Counted from the first letter of the stretch, positions 8,294-17,239 are shown. The stretch is DNA of 64,000 nt from Pseudomonas ovata (GCF_003131185.1 NZ_QFFU01000007.1:124001-188000), one strand, 5' to 3'. Notes: generated by a model not told the origin, from the sequence alone. Made by a program: numbers and translations.

Positions 8294-9355
8294 TCAGGGA
8301 ATCAGGCGTGCCTGGCGCAGGCGGTCAAAGACGTCGAAGAACGCCTGGTCGCTGGCCTGGAAGGCGGTGAAGCCCAGCAGGCGGCTCTTGGACATGTCGG
8401 TGACCACTTCGATAGGACGCCCCAGGTCGGCATCGGTGTGCCAAGGCGAAACCAGGCGGCTGATGTCGGCTTCCTGCAAGCCGTGCTCACGCACGATCTC
8501 GCTCCAGGCACGCTGGTCGTCGGCCATCTGGGTTTCCAGCGGCGAAGGCTGGGCCGGGAAGTCGGCCGGCCGGATCTCGAAATATTCGGCGATGCGACCC
8601 CACATCCACTGCCAGCGGAACACATCGCCGTTGGTAATGTTGAACGCCTGGTTGGCCGCCGCCGGCGTGGTCGCCGCCCAGAGCTGCTGCGCAGCCAACT
8701 GACGCGCGTCGGTCATGTCGGTCAGGCTGTCCCACTGGACCCTGGAACCTGGGAATACGAACGGACGGCCGGTGGCCTTGCAGATAGACGCATAGACGGC
8801 CAGGGTGGTCGCCATGTTCATGGCATTGCCCACCGCCACACCGGTGACGGTGTGCGGGCGATGCACGCTCCAGGTAAAGCCGTCTTTCTCGGCGGCGGCA
8901 AAGACTTCGTCTTCCTGGGCGTAATAGAAATTCTCGACGTCCAGCCGCCCTTGCGACTCGCGGAACGGCGTCTGCGGCAAGGTGCCTTTGCCATAGGCTT
9001 CGAACGGGCCCAGGTAATGCTTGAGCCCGGTCACCAGCGCCACATGCTGCACGCTGCCGGCCGGCCGCACGGCATCGAGCACGTTACGCACCATCGCCGC
9101 GTTGACGCGAATGTTCTCGGCTTCGGTGGCCTGGCGCGACCAAGTGGTGATGAACACATGGGTGGGCTTCACGTCTTTCAGCGCCTGGTTCAGCGAGGCC
9201 GGGTCCTGCAGGTCGGCGGCCACCGGAATCACCCCGGCCACGGTGGAGGGCTTGCGCGACAGCGCCGCGACCTGCCAGTGGTTTTCCAGCAACAGCTGGA
9301 CGATAGCGCTGCCAACGATGCCGCTGGCACCGACGACCAAAGCGGTCTGGGACAT
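8294..9355 (-). CDS. PRISE-type NAD(P)H-dependent reductase (extended SDR)
   Basis: A 353-aa short-chain dehydrogenase related to progesterone 5-beta-reductase/iridoid synthase enzymes, which reduce activated enones. The cofactor loop is GASGIVG at residues 9-15. The family replaces the usual YxxxK with Lys in GLKHYLGPFE (K112 here) and Tyr in NFYYAQED (Y144/Y145); both motifs are intact. GGAG lies 6 nt before the chosen ATG. The gene is monocistronic. The last codons are duplicated downstream inside a repeat unit. The substrate is unknown. Confidence 0.88.
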   Translation of the reverse strand: MSQTALVVGASGIVGSAIVQLLLENHWQVAALSRKPSTVAGVIPVAADLQDPASLNQALKDVKPTHVFITTWSRQATEAENIRVNAAMVRNVLDAVRPAGSVQHVALVTGLKHYLGPFEAYGKGTLPQTPFRESQGRLDVENFYYAQEDEVFAAAEKDGFTWSVHRPHTVTGVAVGNAMNMATTLAVYASICKATGRPFVFPGSRVQWDSLTDMTDARQLAAQQLWAATTPAAANQAFNITNGDVFRWQWMWGRIAEYFEIRPADFPAQPSPLETQMADDQRAWSEIVREHGLQEADISRLVSPWHTDADLGRPIEVVTDMSKSRLLGFTAFQASDQAFFDVFDRLRQARLIP

Positions 9356-9493
9356 TGGATTCTCCAAAGGTAGTGAAATGAACGCTGTGGCAGCGTCGGC
9401 CTCATAAGGCCGGCGCTGCGCCATGCAGGGTCAGAGCAGGCACAGGCACGAGAGGTTCAATGCCCGGCGACAACCTTCATCATGCCTGACGCC

Positions 9494-9919
9494 TCAAGGC
9501 TGGCCTGAGCGATTACGCAAAGCCATGATGCGGGCCGCAGACAGTGCGCGCAGGTCTTCGTTATGAAACACCAACAGGGCACGGAAGGCCTTGGTTTCCG
9601 AATCCCAATGTTCCAGGTCCTCCAGGCGAAAACGAAACCGGCCCAGATAGGCCGCTGCCAGGTCCGCCGCCAGTTGGCGCGCCGCTTCACCCGGGGTGCG
9701 CAGGGTCCAGTCGATCAGCTCGGCCACTTGCTGTTGCGGCGTGGGGGTCGATTGACCGTTGGCCTGTGCCTGAATGAAGTCATTGTAGAGCGCTGCACCC
9801 TCCTCGGGGTCGTCGGCAGGATTGCCAGGGCACAGCCGGTGCTCCCAGGGGAGGGTGTAGGTTGGCCGGCCGAGGATGTCGGTCAACATGTAATCGGTGG
9901 GTTTGGCCAGACGGTGCAT
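9494..9919 (-). CDS. Hypothetical protein
   Basis: A 141-aa soluble protein; the chosen ATG follows AGGAG by 6 nt. The N-terminal part is Pro/Tyr-rich (KPTDYMLTDILGRPTYTLPW), followed by amphipathic helices (QVAELIDWTLRTPGEAARQL, LGRFRFRLEDLEHWDSE). There is no signal peptide, membrane segment or recognised motif. It is monocistronic, between the PRISE reductase and a divergent chemoreceptor. Confidence 0.65.
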   Translation of the reverse strand: MHRLAKPTDYMLTDILGRPTYTLPWEHRLCPGNPADDPEEGAALYNDFIQAQANGQSTPTPQQQVAELIDWTLRTPGEAARQLAADLAAAYLGRFRFRLEDLEHWDSETKAFRALLVFHNEDLRALSAARIMALRNRSGQP

Positions 9920-10175
9920 GGGCGTCTCCTGCATGAAACAGACGATGGTAGTGACTGGGGGGCGTGCGAGTACAGCCTGCAAGTGCCTTTCACGGCTGAA
10001 GCGGATCGCCGCTCCCGGGATCCTGCTGCCCCATGCCTGCTGCGCGACAGCGTTGCACCCTGGCGCGCCGCGCCCTCACCTGAGTCTTTTACGACATCCT
10101 TTTGGCGCAGTTCGCTTGCGTTACCTAGACTCACTTTCGTGCTGATTCCGACAATACGCAGACAAGGGGCCTTCT

Positions 10176-11810
10176 ATGCGCCTGCACTCGATACGCGTCC
10201 AGATGATATTGCCGATAGCACTGCTGGCCCTGATCCTTGCGGGCCTGTTGTTGTTCATGCTGTCGATGACACGCCTGCAGCAAGAGGCGATGCAACGCCA
10301 GACAGACCACTATTTCGAAGCCGCCTCCGTGGTGCTCAATGCCGATCGGGATATCTACCAGGCCCTGGTTGCCCAGGAACGGCTGATGAACGCTGAAGGC
10401 AACGCCGAAAAAAACCAGGCCGATTTTGATGAAAACGCCCAGCAGGTGAACGATCGCTTTCAGAAATTCCGGGGGTTCCTTGCCGGCGAGCCCGAGATAT
10501 TGAAGCCGTTTGCCCATTTCGATCAGCTCTACAGTGAATGGCTGCAAGCCAGTCAGTCGGTCAATGCCGCCTCCCGGGCAGCCCAGCCCTCCTCCGCAGA
10601 CCAGGCCGCACGCCTGCAGGCCAGGACCACGGCCAAAGAGCGATTTGCCGCCATTCGCAAAGTGCTCGACCAGGCCGGCGAAGCCACCAACGTGCATGCA
10701 CGCAGCCAGAAAGAGGCCGTACAGGCACGCATCGCTGCCTATGAACAGATCGCTGTGGCGGTCATTGTCACCGCCTTCGTGATCGCCCTGCTGGCGGGTT
10801 ATTACATGCCCTTGCGGCTGACCCGCAACGTGCAGCGCATCAGCCGGCGGATCAAGGAAATCGCCGAAGGCAACGGCGACCTGACCCAACGCATCAACTT
10901 CCACGCCCGCGACGAGCTGGGGGACCTTGCCCGTGAGTTCGACGGCTTTGTCGAACACCTGCGGGCGATCATCAGCGCCATCCAGACCCAGTCGGTGACG
11001 CTGGGCGGCATGACCGGTCAGCTCGACACCGTTTCCCGACAGGCCGGGCGCATCAGCGCAGGGCTGGTCAGTTCATCCGACGCCATGGTCAGTGCCGGCC
11101 AGCAGATGAATGCCTCGAACCAGCAGATGGCCAACCTGGCCAAAGGCACGGCCGACGAAGCCAACCTCTCCAGCCAGTTGACCCATGAAGGCGTCAGCGC
11201 GGTCAACCTGTCGAACCAGTCCATCGAACGGCTGGTGGCCGATATCGAGCAGGCCCTTGAGCGCTCGACCGACCTGGAGCAGAGTTCGGCCGCGATCGTG
11301 TCGGTTCTGGAGGTGATCCGTACCATCGCCGATCAGACCAATCTGCTGGCCCTCAACGCGGCCATCGAAGCGGCACGGGCCGGCGAACAGGGGCGCGGCT
11401 TTGCGGTGGTGGCCGACGAGGTGCGCACGCTGGCCACGCGCACCCAGGAAAGCACCCGCGAGATCGAGGCCATGATCGAGCGCCTCAAGAACAGCGTGGT
11501 CGAGTCGAGTACCGCCATCCGCAGCAGCCGCGACAATGCCCGCACGACCATGGAGCAGATCAATCAGGTCATCACGATCTTCGGCACCCTGAGCACCTCC
11601 TTCGACCGGGTCCAGACGATGGCCACGCACACGGCACAGACCACCGATGAACAGGCCAGGGCCTCGCACCACATCCGCGAAAACCTGCTGGCCCTCAAAG
11701 AACAGACCGACGGTGTCAGCAGCATGTCGGATGAAGTACAGAGTCAGTCGCGGCAGATCTCAGGGCTCTATCAGGCATTGAGCAGCCAGGTCGAACGCTT
11801 CAGGGTCTGA
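10176..11810 (+). CDS. Methyl-accepting chemotaxis protein
   Basis: A 544-aa transmembrane chemoreceptor that controls CheA activity at the cell pole. TM1 is at residues about 8-30. A periplasmic helical ligand domain (about 31-188) is followed by TM2 ([19 protein letters not shown], about 190-210), HAMP ([18 protein letters not shown]) and a long coiled-coil signalling domain. The hairpin tip carries the near-invariant [19 protein letters not shown] and [15 protein letters not shown]. The ligand domain looks like a four-helix bundle. The ligand cannot be inferred. There is no C-terminal CheR pentapeptide. Monocistronic. Confidence 0.95.
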   Translation: MRLHSIRVQMILPIALLALILAGLLLFMLSMTRLQQEAMQRQTDHYFEAASVVLNADRDIYQALVAQERLMNAEGNAEKNQADFDENAQQVNDRFQKFRGFLAGEPEILKPFAHFDQLYSEWLQASQSVNAASRAAQPSSADQAARLQARTTAKERFAAIRKVLDQAGEATNVHARSQKEAVQARIAAYEQIAVAVIVTAFVIALLAGYYMPLRLTRNVQRISRRIKEIAEGNGDLTQRINFHARDELGDLAREFDGFVEHLRAIISAIQTQSVTLGGMTGQLDTVSRQAGRISAGLVSSSDAMVSAGQQMNASNQQMANLAKGTADEANLSSQLTHEGVSAVNLSNQSIERLVADIEQALERSTDLEQSSAAIVSVLEVIRTIADQTNLLALNAAIEAARAGEQGRGFAVVADEVRTLATRTQESTREIEAMIERLKNSVVESSTAIRSSRDNARTTMEQINQVITIFGTLSTSFDRVQTMATHTAQTTDEQARASHHIRENLLALKEQTDGVSSMSDEVQSQSRQISGLYQALSSQVERFRV

Positions 11811-11829
11811 GCCGATCACGGGCATGGAC

Positions 11830-12288
11830 TCACACAGGCGCAAACACACCGGCCTCTACCAGGAGACCCACCAGCCGCTCAGGCCATACCGTTTCCTTTG
11901 TCGCCCGCAAGTCTTGAGCGGACCACCAGCGGTGCTCCGCCATCACCTTACGCTCGTGCAAGGTCCATTCGGCACTGCAAAGCGTCTGGTCTTGCACATG
12001 AATCACGAAATACTGCTCGACGGCGAGCACCGTCTCGCCATCGGGCAGCATCAATGAAACCCGGCGATCGGCCACCGGCGCATCGACACGCTCAACCCGG
12101 ATACCCGTTTCTTCCCGCAGTTCACGGATCGCGGCCGCCTGAAAGCTTTCGCCCTGCTTGAGGCCGCCACCGGGGGTGGCCCAGTGGCTGGTGCCGGCCA
12201 GGGCGTCCTGGGTGTGGACAAACCTGAACAACAAGACCTCGCAAGCGGGGTTGATCACCAGTAACCGTGCTGCCTTGCGTGCTCGCAT
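11830..12288 (-). CDS. Nudix hydrolase
   Basis: A 152-aa hydrolase of nucleoside-diphosphate-X compounds. A complete Nudix box lies at residues 41-63: GGLKQGE, then seven residues, then REL-REE-TGI (GX5EX7REUXEEXGU). The start is preceded by AAGG. A longer in-frame N-terminal extension of 37 low-complexity Arg-rich residues exists but is unlikely to be translated. It is convergent with the chemoreceptor and divergent from the small basic protein at 12470. Confidence 0.9.
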   Translation of the reverse strand: MRARKAARLLVINPACEVLLFRFVHTQDALAGTSHWATPGGGLKQGESFQAAAIRELREETGIRVERVDAPVADRRVSLMLPDGETVLAVEQYFVIHVQDQTLCSAEWTLHERKVMAEHRWWSAQDLRATKETVWPERLVGLLVEAGVFAPV

Positions 12289-12469
12289 CTGACGCGCCTT
12301 TTCCCTGACATTCCGAGCGGACCGGGACGGCCGCTGCAAGCCGGCAGAGCGTACCACTGCGTGAGGCCGGGCAGACCGAATCACTCTGGCTCCGGTCACG
12401 ATTTACGCTTACCCTATGCCAACTCGTATTACCGCGGCTGCTGAACCCGGTATTCACGAGGACAAGACC

Positions 12470-12664
12470 ATGCAAAGAACCCGCGCCTGGAGACGCTCCC
12501 AGGCCTGCAAGCACAACAACGACCAGAAAGTCCGTACACAAACATTCAAACCGCCCAAGAAGTGGAAGCTGATGTACACCCGCTCCGACAAGCTGGCCAG
12601 GGCTCGCCAGCTCGGCATGAGCTACCCCGTTCGCAACAACCGTCAATGGCTGGAGTACGCGTGA
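12470..12664 (+). CDS. Small basic protein overlapping a phosphatase-like gene
   Basis: A 64-aa highly basic protein (RTRAWRRSQACKHNN, then KPPKKWKLMYTRSDKLARA and PVRNNRQWLEYA) without a signal peptide. Its stop overlaps the GTG start of the next gene in the arrangement GTGA, suggesting translational coupling. Composition suggests nucleic-acid or ribosome contact, but no family was recognised. Confidence 0.6.
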   Translation: MQRTRAWRRSQACKHNNDQKVRTQTFKPPKKWKLMYTRSDKLARARQLGMSYPVRNNRQWLEYA

Positions 12665-12984
12665 CCAACCTTTTGTTTGTCTGCAGCCGCAACCAGTGGC
12701 GCAGCCCTACTGCAGAGGCGATCTGGCGCCGCCGTCCGGGCTTTGATGCCCGTTCGGCGGGCACCAGCCCCAACGCACGCAAACCCATTGGTCCTGCGGA
12801 CATCCGCTGGGCCGACATCATTTTTGTGATGGAGCGCAAGCACCTGCACCGCCTCCAGGCCGACTATGCCCGCCTGCTTGAATACAAGCCGCTGCATTGC
12901 CTGGACATTGCCGATGACTATCGCTTCATGGACCCTGAGCTGATCGAGACCCTCGAAGACAGCGTGACGCCTTATCTGGACTGA
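12661..12984 (+). CDS. Low-molecular-weight protein tyrosine phosphatase-like protein
   Basis: A 107-aa protein from the GTG start that overlaps the previous stop codon. The P-loop CSRNQWRS (Cys8, Arg14, Ser15) fits C-X5-R-S of LMW-PTPs, followed by PTAEAIW as in that family. It is much shorter than classical enzymes (about 150 aa), and the C-terminal DPAG-type loop with the general-acid Asp is replaced by an acidic tail (DYRFMDPELIETLED). It may therefore be a reduced phosphatase or a binding protein. Coupled to the small basic gene. Confidence 0.75.
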   Translation: MTNLLFVCSRNQWRSPTAEAIWRRRPGFDARSAGTSPNARKPIGPADIRWADIIFVMERKHLHRLQADYARLLEYKPLHCLDIADDYRFMDPELIETLEDSVTPYLD

Positions 12985-13088
12985 TACGTCAACCTGGCCT
13001 TGCTGTACGGTCCAGACACAGCAGCACCGAGGGCAGCGCACAGAAATACTTCCCGTCCCCACCTTGCAGAAAATTCCCGGCGCCTCAC

Positions 13089-13115
13089 ATAATGATAATG
13101 AATCCTAATTACATT
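13089..13115 (+). promoter_or_regulatory. Fur box-like operator upstream of ECF sigma gene
   Basis: ATAATGATAATGAATCCTAA followed by TTACATTATC matches repeated NATWAT hexamers of a Fur box (GATAATGATAATCATTATC) and lies 15-40 bp before the sigma start. It fits iron repression of the sigma-FecR pair. Confidence 0.75.
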
Positions 13116-13128
13116 ATCCCTGGGCGCC

Positions 13129-13665
13129 ATGCCAAGCCATTCTCCTTTCAAACAGCAGGTCGACACCTTCTATCGCGATCATCATCGCTGGCTCTTTGGC
13201 TGGTTGCGCCCGCGTGTCGAGTGCCGGGACCTGGCCGCAGACCTGGTGCAGGATGTCTTCATCCGTGTGCTGACCGCCCGGAACGGTGAGGCGCAGCTTG
13301 AGGCGGTACGTGAACCCAAGGGCTATCTGGCGACCATCGCACGGCGCCTGATGATCGACCATTTTCGTCGTGCGCGGCTGGAGCGGGCCTGGTTGCAGGC
13401 GCTGGCCGAGCAGCCGGAGGCGGCGACCATCAGCGAAGAAACCCGTGCCATCCTGCTGGAAAGCCTGTGCGCACTGGACGCCATGCTTGCCGGCCTGGGT
13501 GCCAACGTGCGCCGGGCGTTCCTGTTGTCGCAACTGGACGGCATGACCTACAGCGCCATCGCCGCCGAACTGGGCGTTTCGGTGGTGACCATCAACCGTT
13601 ACATCGCCAAGGCCACACAGCATTGCGTGCTGTTCAGCCTGGGCGTGGTCGACGGCGGCGCATGA
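13129..13665 (+). CDS. FecI-type ECF RNA polymerase sigma factor
   Basis: A 178-aa ECF sigma factor of iron-starvation type that should direct RNA polymerase to the receptor gene at 14729. Region 2 is at residues about 12-80 (FYRDHHRWLFGWLRPR, ADLVQDVFIRVL, GYLATIARRLMIDHFRR). Region 4 is at about 110-165 (FLLSQLDGMTYSAIAAELGV, VVTINRYIAKA). A Fur-box-like site lies immediately upstream. The stop overlaps the FecR ATG by 4 bp (ATGA). The sigma, FecR and receptor genes are in the classical order. Confidence 0.95.
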   Translation: MPSHSPFKQQVDTFYRDHHRWLFGWLRPRVECRDLAADLVQDVFIRVLTARNGEAQLEAVREPKGYLATIARRLMIDHFRRARLERAWLQALAEQPEAATISEETRAILLESLCALDAMLAGLGANVRRAFLLSQLDGMTYSAIAAELGVSVVTINRYIAKATQHCVLFSLGVVDGGA

Positions 13666-14621
13666 CCACTCTGGATTCGCGGCAGATGACCGCCATCCGG
13701 CAGGCGGCCCAGTGGTTTACCACCCTGCAAGGCGAGGCGGTGACCGATGCCGACCAGAGCGCCTGGCGGCAATGGCTGGAGGCGTGCGCTGAAAATCGCT
13801 GGGCGTGGGAACAGGTACAGGGCGTGCAGCAACGCCTGCACGGGATGCCGGCCGGGCTGACCGGGCGTGCCTTGAGCCTGGCCGGGCAGCCGCAGAAGAT
13901 CGGCCGGCGCTCTGTACTCAAGGGCCTTGCGCTGGCCGCCGGCACCGGTTTGCTCGGCTATGGCGGCTACCGCGAGGCACAGACCTCAGGCTGGATGGCC
14001 GACTACCGCACCGCCACGGGCGAACAGCGCCAGGTGACCCTGCCCGATGGCTCGCACCTGCAGCTCAACACCGCCAGCGCCGTGGACATGGCCTACAGCG
14101 CCAGCGAGCGGCGCCTGGTGGTGCGCGAGGGCGAAGTCTTGATCACCACGGCGGCGGACAACGCCGGCCGGCCGTTTTTCGTGCAGACTCCGTACGGCAC
14201 CGTACAGGCCCTGGGCACCCGCTTTTCAGTGCGCCGCGCAGGTGAGCAGGATCATGTCGCGGTCTTCGAGCATCAGGTGCGCATCACGCCTCTGGCCGGT
14301 CAGCCCCTGGTGCTGGCCACCGGCACCCAGTGCGCCTTCAACCGGCATCAGGCCGACGCCGTAGCGCCGCTCAACCCCGGACAAGATGCCTGGGCCAAGG
14401 GCGTGCTGGTGGCCAACGACCAGCGCCTGGATGCGTTTCTCGCCGAGCTGGCCCGCTATCGCCGGGGCTGGCTGCACTGTGATCCGGCGGTGGCCGGGCT
14501 GCGCATCAGCGGTGCATTTGCCGTGAGCGATACCGATCAGGCTTTGCATGCACTGAGCACCAGCCTGCCGGTACGGATTGAGCAGCACACGCGCTATTGG
14601 GTCACGGTCACGGCCCGCTGA
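13662..14621 (+). CDS. FecR-family transmembrane anti-sigma regulator
   Basis: A 319-aa inner-membrane regulator partnering the FecI-type sigma at 13129 and the receptor at 14729. Residues about 8-50 match the N-terminal DUF4880/sigma-binding region with three Trp (QWFTTL, WRQWLEAC, NRWAWEQVQ). Residues 81-100 hold a twin-arginine-like GRRSVLKG followed by a hydrophobic stretch. A periplasmic FecR domain (TGEQRQVTLPDGSHLQLNT, QALGTRFSVR) and a C-terminal STN-like part ending RYWVTVTAR follow. The ATG overlaps the sigma stop, indicating translational coupling. Confidence 0.95.
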   Translation: MTTLDSRQMTAIRQAAQWFTTLQGEAVTDADQSAWRQWLEACAENRWAWEQVQGVQQRLHGMPAGLTGRALSLAGQPQKIGRRSVLKGLALAAGTGLLGYGGYREAQTSGWMADYRTATGEQRQVTLPDGSHLQLNTASAVDMAYSASERRLVVREGEVLITTAADNAGRPFFVQTPYGTVQALGTRFSVRRAGEQDHVAVFEHQVRITPLAGQPLVLATGTQCAFNRHQADAVAPLNPGQDAWAKGVLVANDQRLDAFLAELARYRRGWLHCDPAVAGLRISGAFAVSDTDQALHALSTSLPVRIEQHTRYWVTVTAR

Positions 14622-14637
14622 AATTATCTTCAGCGCA

Positions 14638-14666
14638 GATGATAGGTTTTCTCGTTCTCATTCGAC
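14638..14666 (+). promoter_or_regulatory. Possible iron-regulated promoter element of second receptor
   Basis: GATGATAGGTTTTCTCG followed by TTCTCATTCG lies about 65-90 bp before the receptor ATG and shares TTTTC..TTCTCAT.CG with the region before the first receptor (1124-1146). A candidate ECF-sigma or Fur site; inferred only. Confidence 0.35.
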
Positions 14667-14728
14667 TCATTGGGCAAAGGGCGCTGCGCGTCCCACCTTG
14701 CCCACTTTCATCACGAGAACCACCCGAC

Positions 14729-17158
14729 ATGAAACGCCCTTCACAGCCCGGTCGCCTGGCGACCAGCCTTCGCCATGCCCTGCTCTGCTCGACCTTGCTG
14801 ACGGCCGGTGCCGGCGTGCAGGTGCACGCTGGCGAAACCGTCGTGCGCGAGTACCACATCAGTGCCGGCGACCTGGGCGCGGCCCTGACCCGCTTTGCGG
14901 CCGAGACGGGCGTGGTGTTGTCGTTCGACCCGGCACTGACGCGTGGGCAGCGCACCACCGGGCTGGAGGGCCGCTTTGCTGCCGCCGAGGGCCTGGCGCG
15001 CCTGCTGTCTGGCTCAAGCCTGCAGGCCATTCGCGAAAACGACGGGCGCTATTCGCTTCGCGCTGCCCGTCAGGACGCCTCGGTGGTGGAACTGGGGCAG
15101 ACGCAGATCGTCTCCAACGAACTGGGGACCATCACCGAGGGCTCGGGGTCCTACACACCGGGCACGATTGCCACGGCCACGCGCCTGGTGCTGTCACCGC
15201 GTGAAACCCCGCAGTCGATCACCGTCGTCACGCGCCAGCACATGGACGACTTCGGCCTCAACAGCGTCGACGACGTGATGCGCCACACCCCGGGCATCAC
15301 CGTCTCGGCATTCGACACCGAGCGCAGCAACTACTACGCGCGCGGCTTTTCGATCAACAATTTCCAGTACGACGGCATTCCGTCCACGGCGCGCAACGTC
15401 GCCTACTCGGCCGGCAATACCCTCAGCGACATGGCCATCTATGACCGCGTCGAGGTGCTCAAGGGCGCGACCGGCTTGCTGACCGGTGCTGGCTCCCTTG
15501 GCGCCACCATCAACCTGGTGCGCAAGAAGCCCACCGCCGATTTCCAGGGCCATGCCAGCCTGGGCGCCGGCTCCTGGGACAACTACCGCAGTGAGCTGGA
15601 CGTCAGCGGCCCGTTGACCGAGACCGGCAACGTGCGCGGCCGTGCGGTGGCGGCCTACCAGGACAAGCACTCGTTCATGGACCGCTACTCGCGCAAGACG
15701 CCGGTGTACTACGGCATCATGGAGTTCGACCTGTCGCCGGACACAATGCTGACCGTGGGGGGTGATTACCAGGATAGCCTGCCCAAGGCCTCGACCTGGT
15801 CGGGCAGCTTTCCGCTGATCGACGCCAACGGCGAGCGCAACCATGTCTCGCGCTCGTTCAACAACGGCGCCGACTGGAGCAGCTGGGAGCAGTACACGCG
15901 CACCGTGTTCGCCATGCTGGAGCACAATTTCGACAACGGCTGGGTCGCCAAGCTGCAGGTGGACCACAAGATCAACGGCTACCACGCGGTGATGGGCTCG
16001 ATCCAGGGCAGCACCCCCAATGCCGATGGCACCTCCTCGATCACCCCCGGCAAGTACACCGGCGAAACCGTCAGCGACTCGGCCGACCTCTACCTCAGTG
16101 GACCGTTCAGCCTGCTGGGGCGCGAGCATGAGCTGGTGGTGGGCGGCTCCATCGCCACCTCGAACTGGAAAGGCAAGGGCTTCTGGAACTACACCCCCTA
16201 CGGCCCCAACGTGGTCGACTTCAACAACTGGCACGGCAACTTCCGCGAGCCGGACTGGGGCGAGCAGGCGCAGACCATCGACGACACCGTGCGCCAGACC
16301 GGTGCCTACATCACCACCCGCCTGAACCTGGCCGACGACCTCAAGGTGCTGCTCGGCGGGCGCGTGGTCAATTACCAATTGACCGGCCTGACGCCGTCGT
16401 ACAAGGAAACCGGGCGTTTCGTGCCGTATGTCGGCGCCATCTATGACCTGAACGACACCTACTCGGTCTACGCCAGCTACACCGACATCTTCATGCCCCA
16501 GGAAAACTGGAACCGCGACCGTGATAACAAGATCCTCGAACCCGACGAAGGCCAGAACTACGAGCTGGGCCTGAAGGCCGAGTTCTTCGACAAGCGCCTG
16601 AACGCCAGTGCGGCGTACTTCGAGATCCATGAAGACAATCGCTCGGTGTCCGACGACGAGTACAACAACCGCCAGCCCACCCCGTCCAACTACGCCTTCA
16701 AGGGCACTCAGGCGGTGACCAAGGGCTACGAGGTCGAAGTCTCCGGCGAAGTGGCGCCCGGCTGGCAGGTGCAGGCCGGCTACACGCACAAAATCGTGCG
16801 CGACGACAACGACGTGAAGATCTCGACCTTCGAGCCTGAAGACCAGGTCACCCTGTACACCTCGTACAAACTGACCGGCCGCCTGGACAAACTCACCCTC
16901 GGCGGCGGCGCGCGCTGGCAGAGCGTGGCCTGGCAAGACATCTACAACTCGCCCAAGGGCGGCTACGAGTCATTCTCACAGGAATCCTACTGGCTGGTGG
17001 ATGCCATGGCCCGCTACCAGTTCAGCGAAAACCTGTCGGCCACGCTCAATGCCAACAACCTGTTCGACAAGTCGTACTACACCAATATCGGCTTCTACAA
17101 CTCGGCGGCGTATGGCGAGCCACGCAACTTCATGCTGACCACGCGCTGGGATTTCTGA
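14729..17158 (+). CDS. TonB-dependent siderophore receptor with STN signalling domain, FpvA-like
   Basis: An 809-aa outer-membrane ferric-siderophore transporter. The ATG at 14729 is chosen because a signal peptide follows directly (MKRPSQPGR, hydrophobic LLCSTLLTAGAGVQVHA). The STN domain (YHISAGDLGAALTRFAAETG) is at about 45-115. VVELGQTQI looks like the TonB box. The plug has RETPQSITVVTRQHMDD and YDRVEVLKGATGLLTG, and the barrel ends with NANNLFDKSYY and a terminal WDF. It is transcribed after the sigma-FecR pair with a 107-bp gap that likely holds its own promoter. The substrate is unknown. Confidence 0.95.
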   Translation: MKRPSQPGRLATSLRHALLCSTLLTAGAGVQVHAGETVVREYHISAGDLGAALTRFAAETGVVLSFDPALTRGQRTTGLEGRFAAAEGLARLLSGSSLQAIRENDGRYSLRAARQDASVVELGQTQIVSNELGTITEGSGSYTPGTIATATRLVLSPRETPQSITVVTRQHMDDFGLNSVDDVMRHTPGITVSAFDTERSNYYARGFSINNFQYDGIPSTARNVAYSAGNTLSDMAIYDRVEVLKGATGLLTGAGSLGATINLVRKKPTADFQGHASLGAGSWDNYRSELDVSGPLTETGNVRGRAVAAYQDKHSFMDRYSRKTPVYYGIMEFDLSPDTMLTVGGDYQDSLPKASTWSGSFPLIDANGERNHVSRSFNNGADWSSWEQYTRTVFAMLEHNFDNGWVAKLQVDHKINGYHAVMGSIQGSTPNADGTSSITPGKYTGETVSDSADLYLSGPFSLLGREHELVVGGSIATSNWKGKGFWNYTPYGPNVVDFNNWHGNFREPDWGEQAQTIDDTVRQTGAYITTRLNLADDLKVLLGGRVVNYQLTGLTPSYKETGRFVPYVGAIYDLNDTYSVYASYTDIFMPQENWNRDRDNKILEPDEGQNYELGLKAEFFDKRLNASAAYFEIHEDNRSVSDDEYNNRQPTPSNYAFKGTQAVTKGYEVEVSGEVAPGWQVQAGYTHKIVRDDNDVKISTFEPEDQVTLYTSYKLTGRLDKLTLGGGARWQSVAWQDIYNSPKGGYESFSQESYWLVDAMARYQFSENLSATLNANNLFDKSYYTNIGFYNSAAYGEPRNFMLTTRWDF

Positions 17159-17190
17159 GCGTGCGGTGATTCACCTGATAGACAGGCTTG

Positions 17191-17239
17191 GCGACCGTTG
17201 GTCGCTCCTGCGTGATTGGCGGGAGCAACCTACGGTCGC
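17191..17239. repeat. REP-like inverted repeat, second class
   Basis: GCGACCGTTGGTCGCTCC and, 13 nt later, GGAGCAACCTACGGTCGC are imperfect complements (16 of 18). The left arm reappears inverted at 48021-48038. It could act as a transcription terminator after the receptor. Confidence 0.6.

Larger units (their letters stand above)
7972..8330. repeat. Tandem duplication of REP doublet plus 3' end of adjacent reductase gene
   Basis: Two successive units start with GATTGCCGACTGCTGTAGGA at 7972 and 8143. Each contains a REP doublet and ends in GCGCAGTACATCAGG plus the last codons of the reductase gene (LRQARLIP-stop on the minus strand). The spacing is 171 bp at the left and 185 bp at the right edge because the two doublets differ in their right arms. 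The copy at about 8098-8141 is a displaced fragment of the gene end. Confidence 0.85.

Noticed and set aside
8109..8294. Minus-strand open frame ending in LRQARLIP downstream of the reductase
   Set aside because: It is the duplicated 3' end of the reductase gene read through REP sequence; it has no start signal and no domain.
7972..8330. CRISPR-like appearance of repeated units
   Set aside because: There are only two units, the repeats are long inverted REP arms, and no regularly spaced unique spacers exist.
12985..13080. Possible small RNA before the ECF sigma gene
   Set aside because: No promoter plus terminator pair is visible; only the Fur-box-like site is supported.
15194..16936. 580-codon antisense frame in the second receptor gene
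   Set aside because: It is a shadow of a strongly supported TonB receptor, with low-complexity Val/Gly/His composition.
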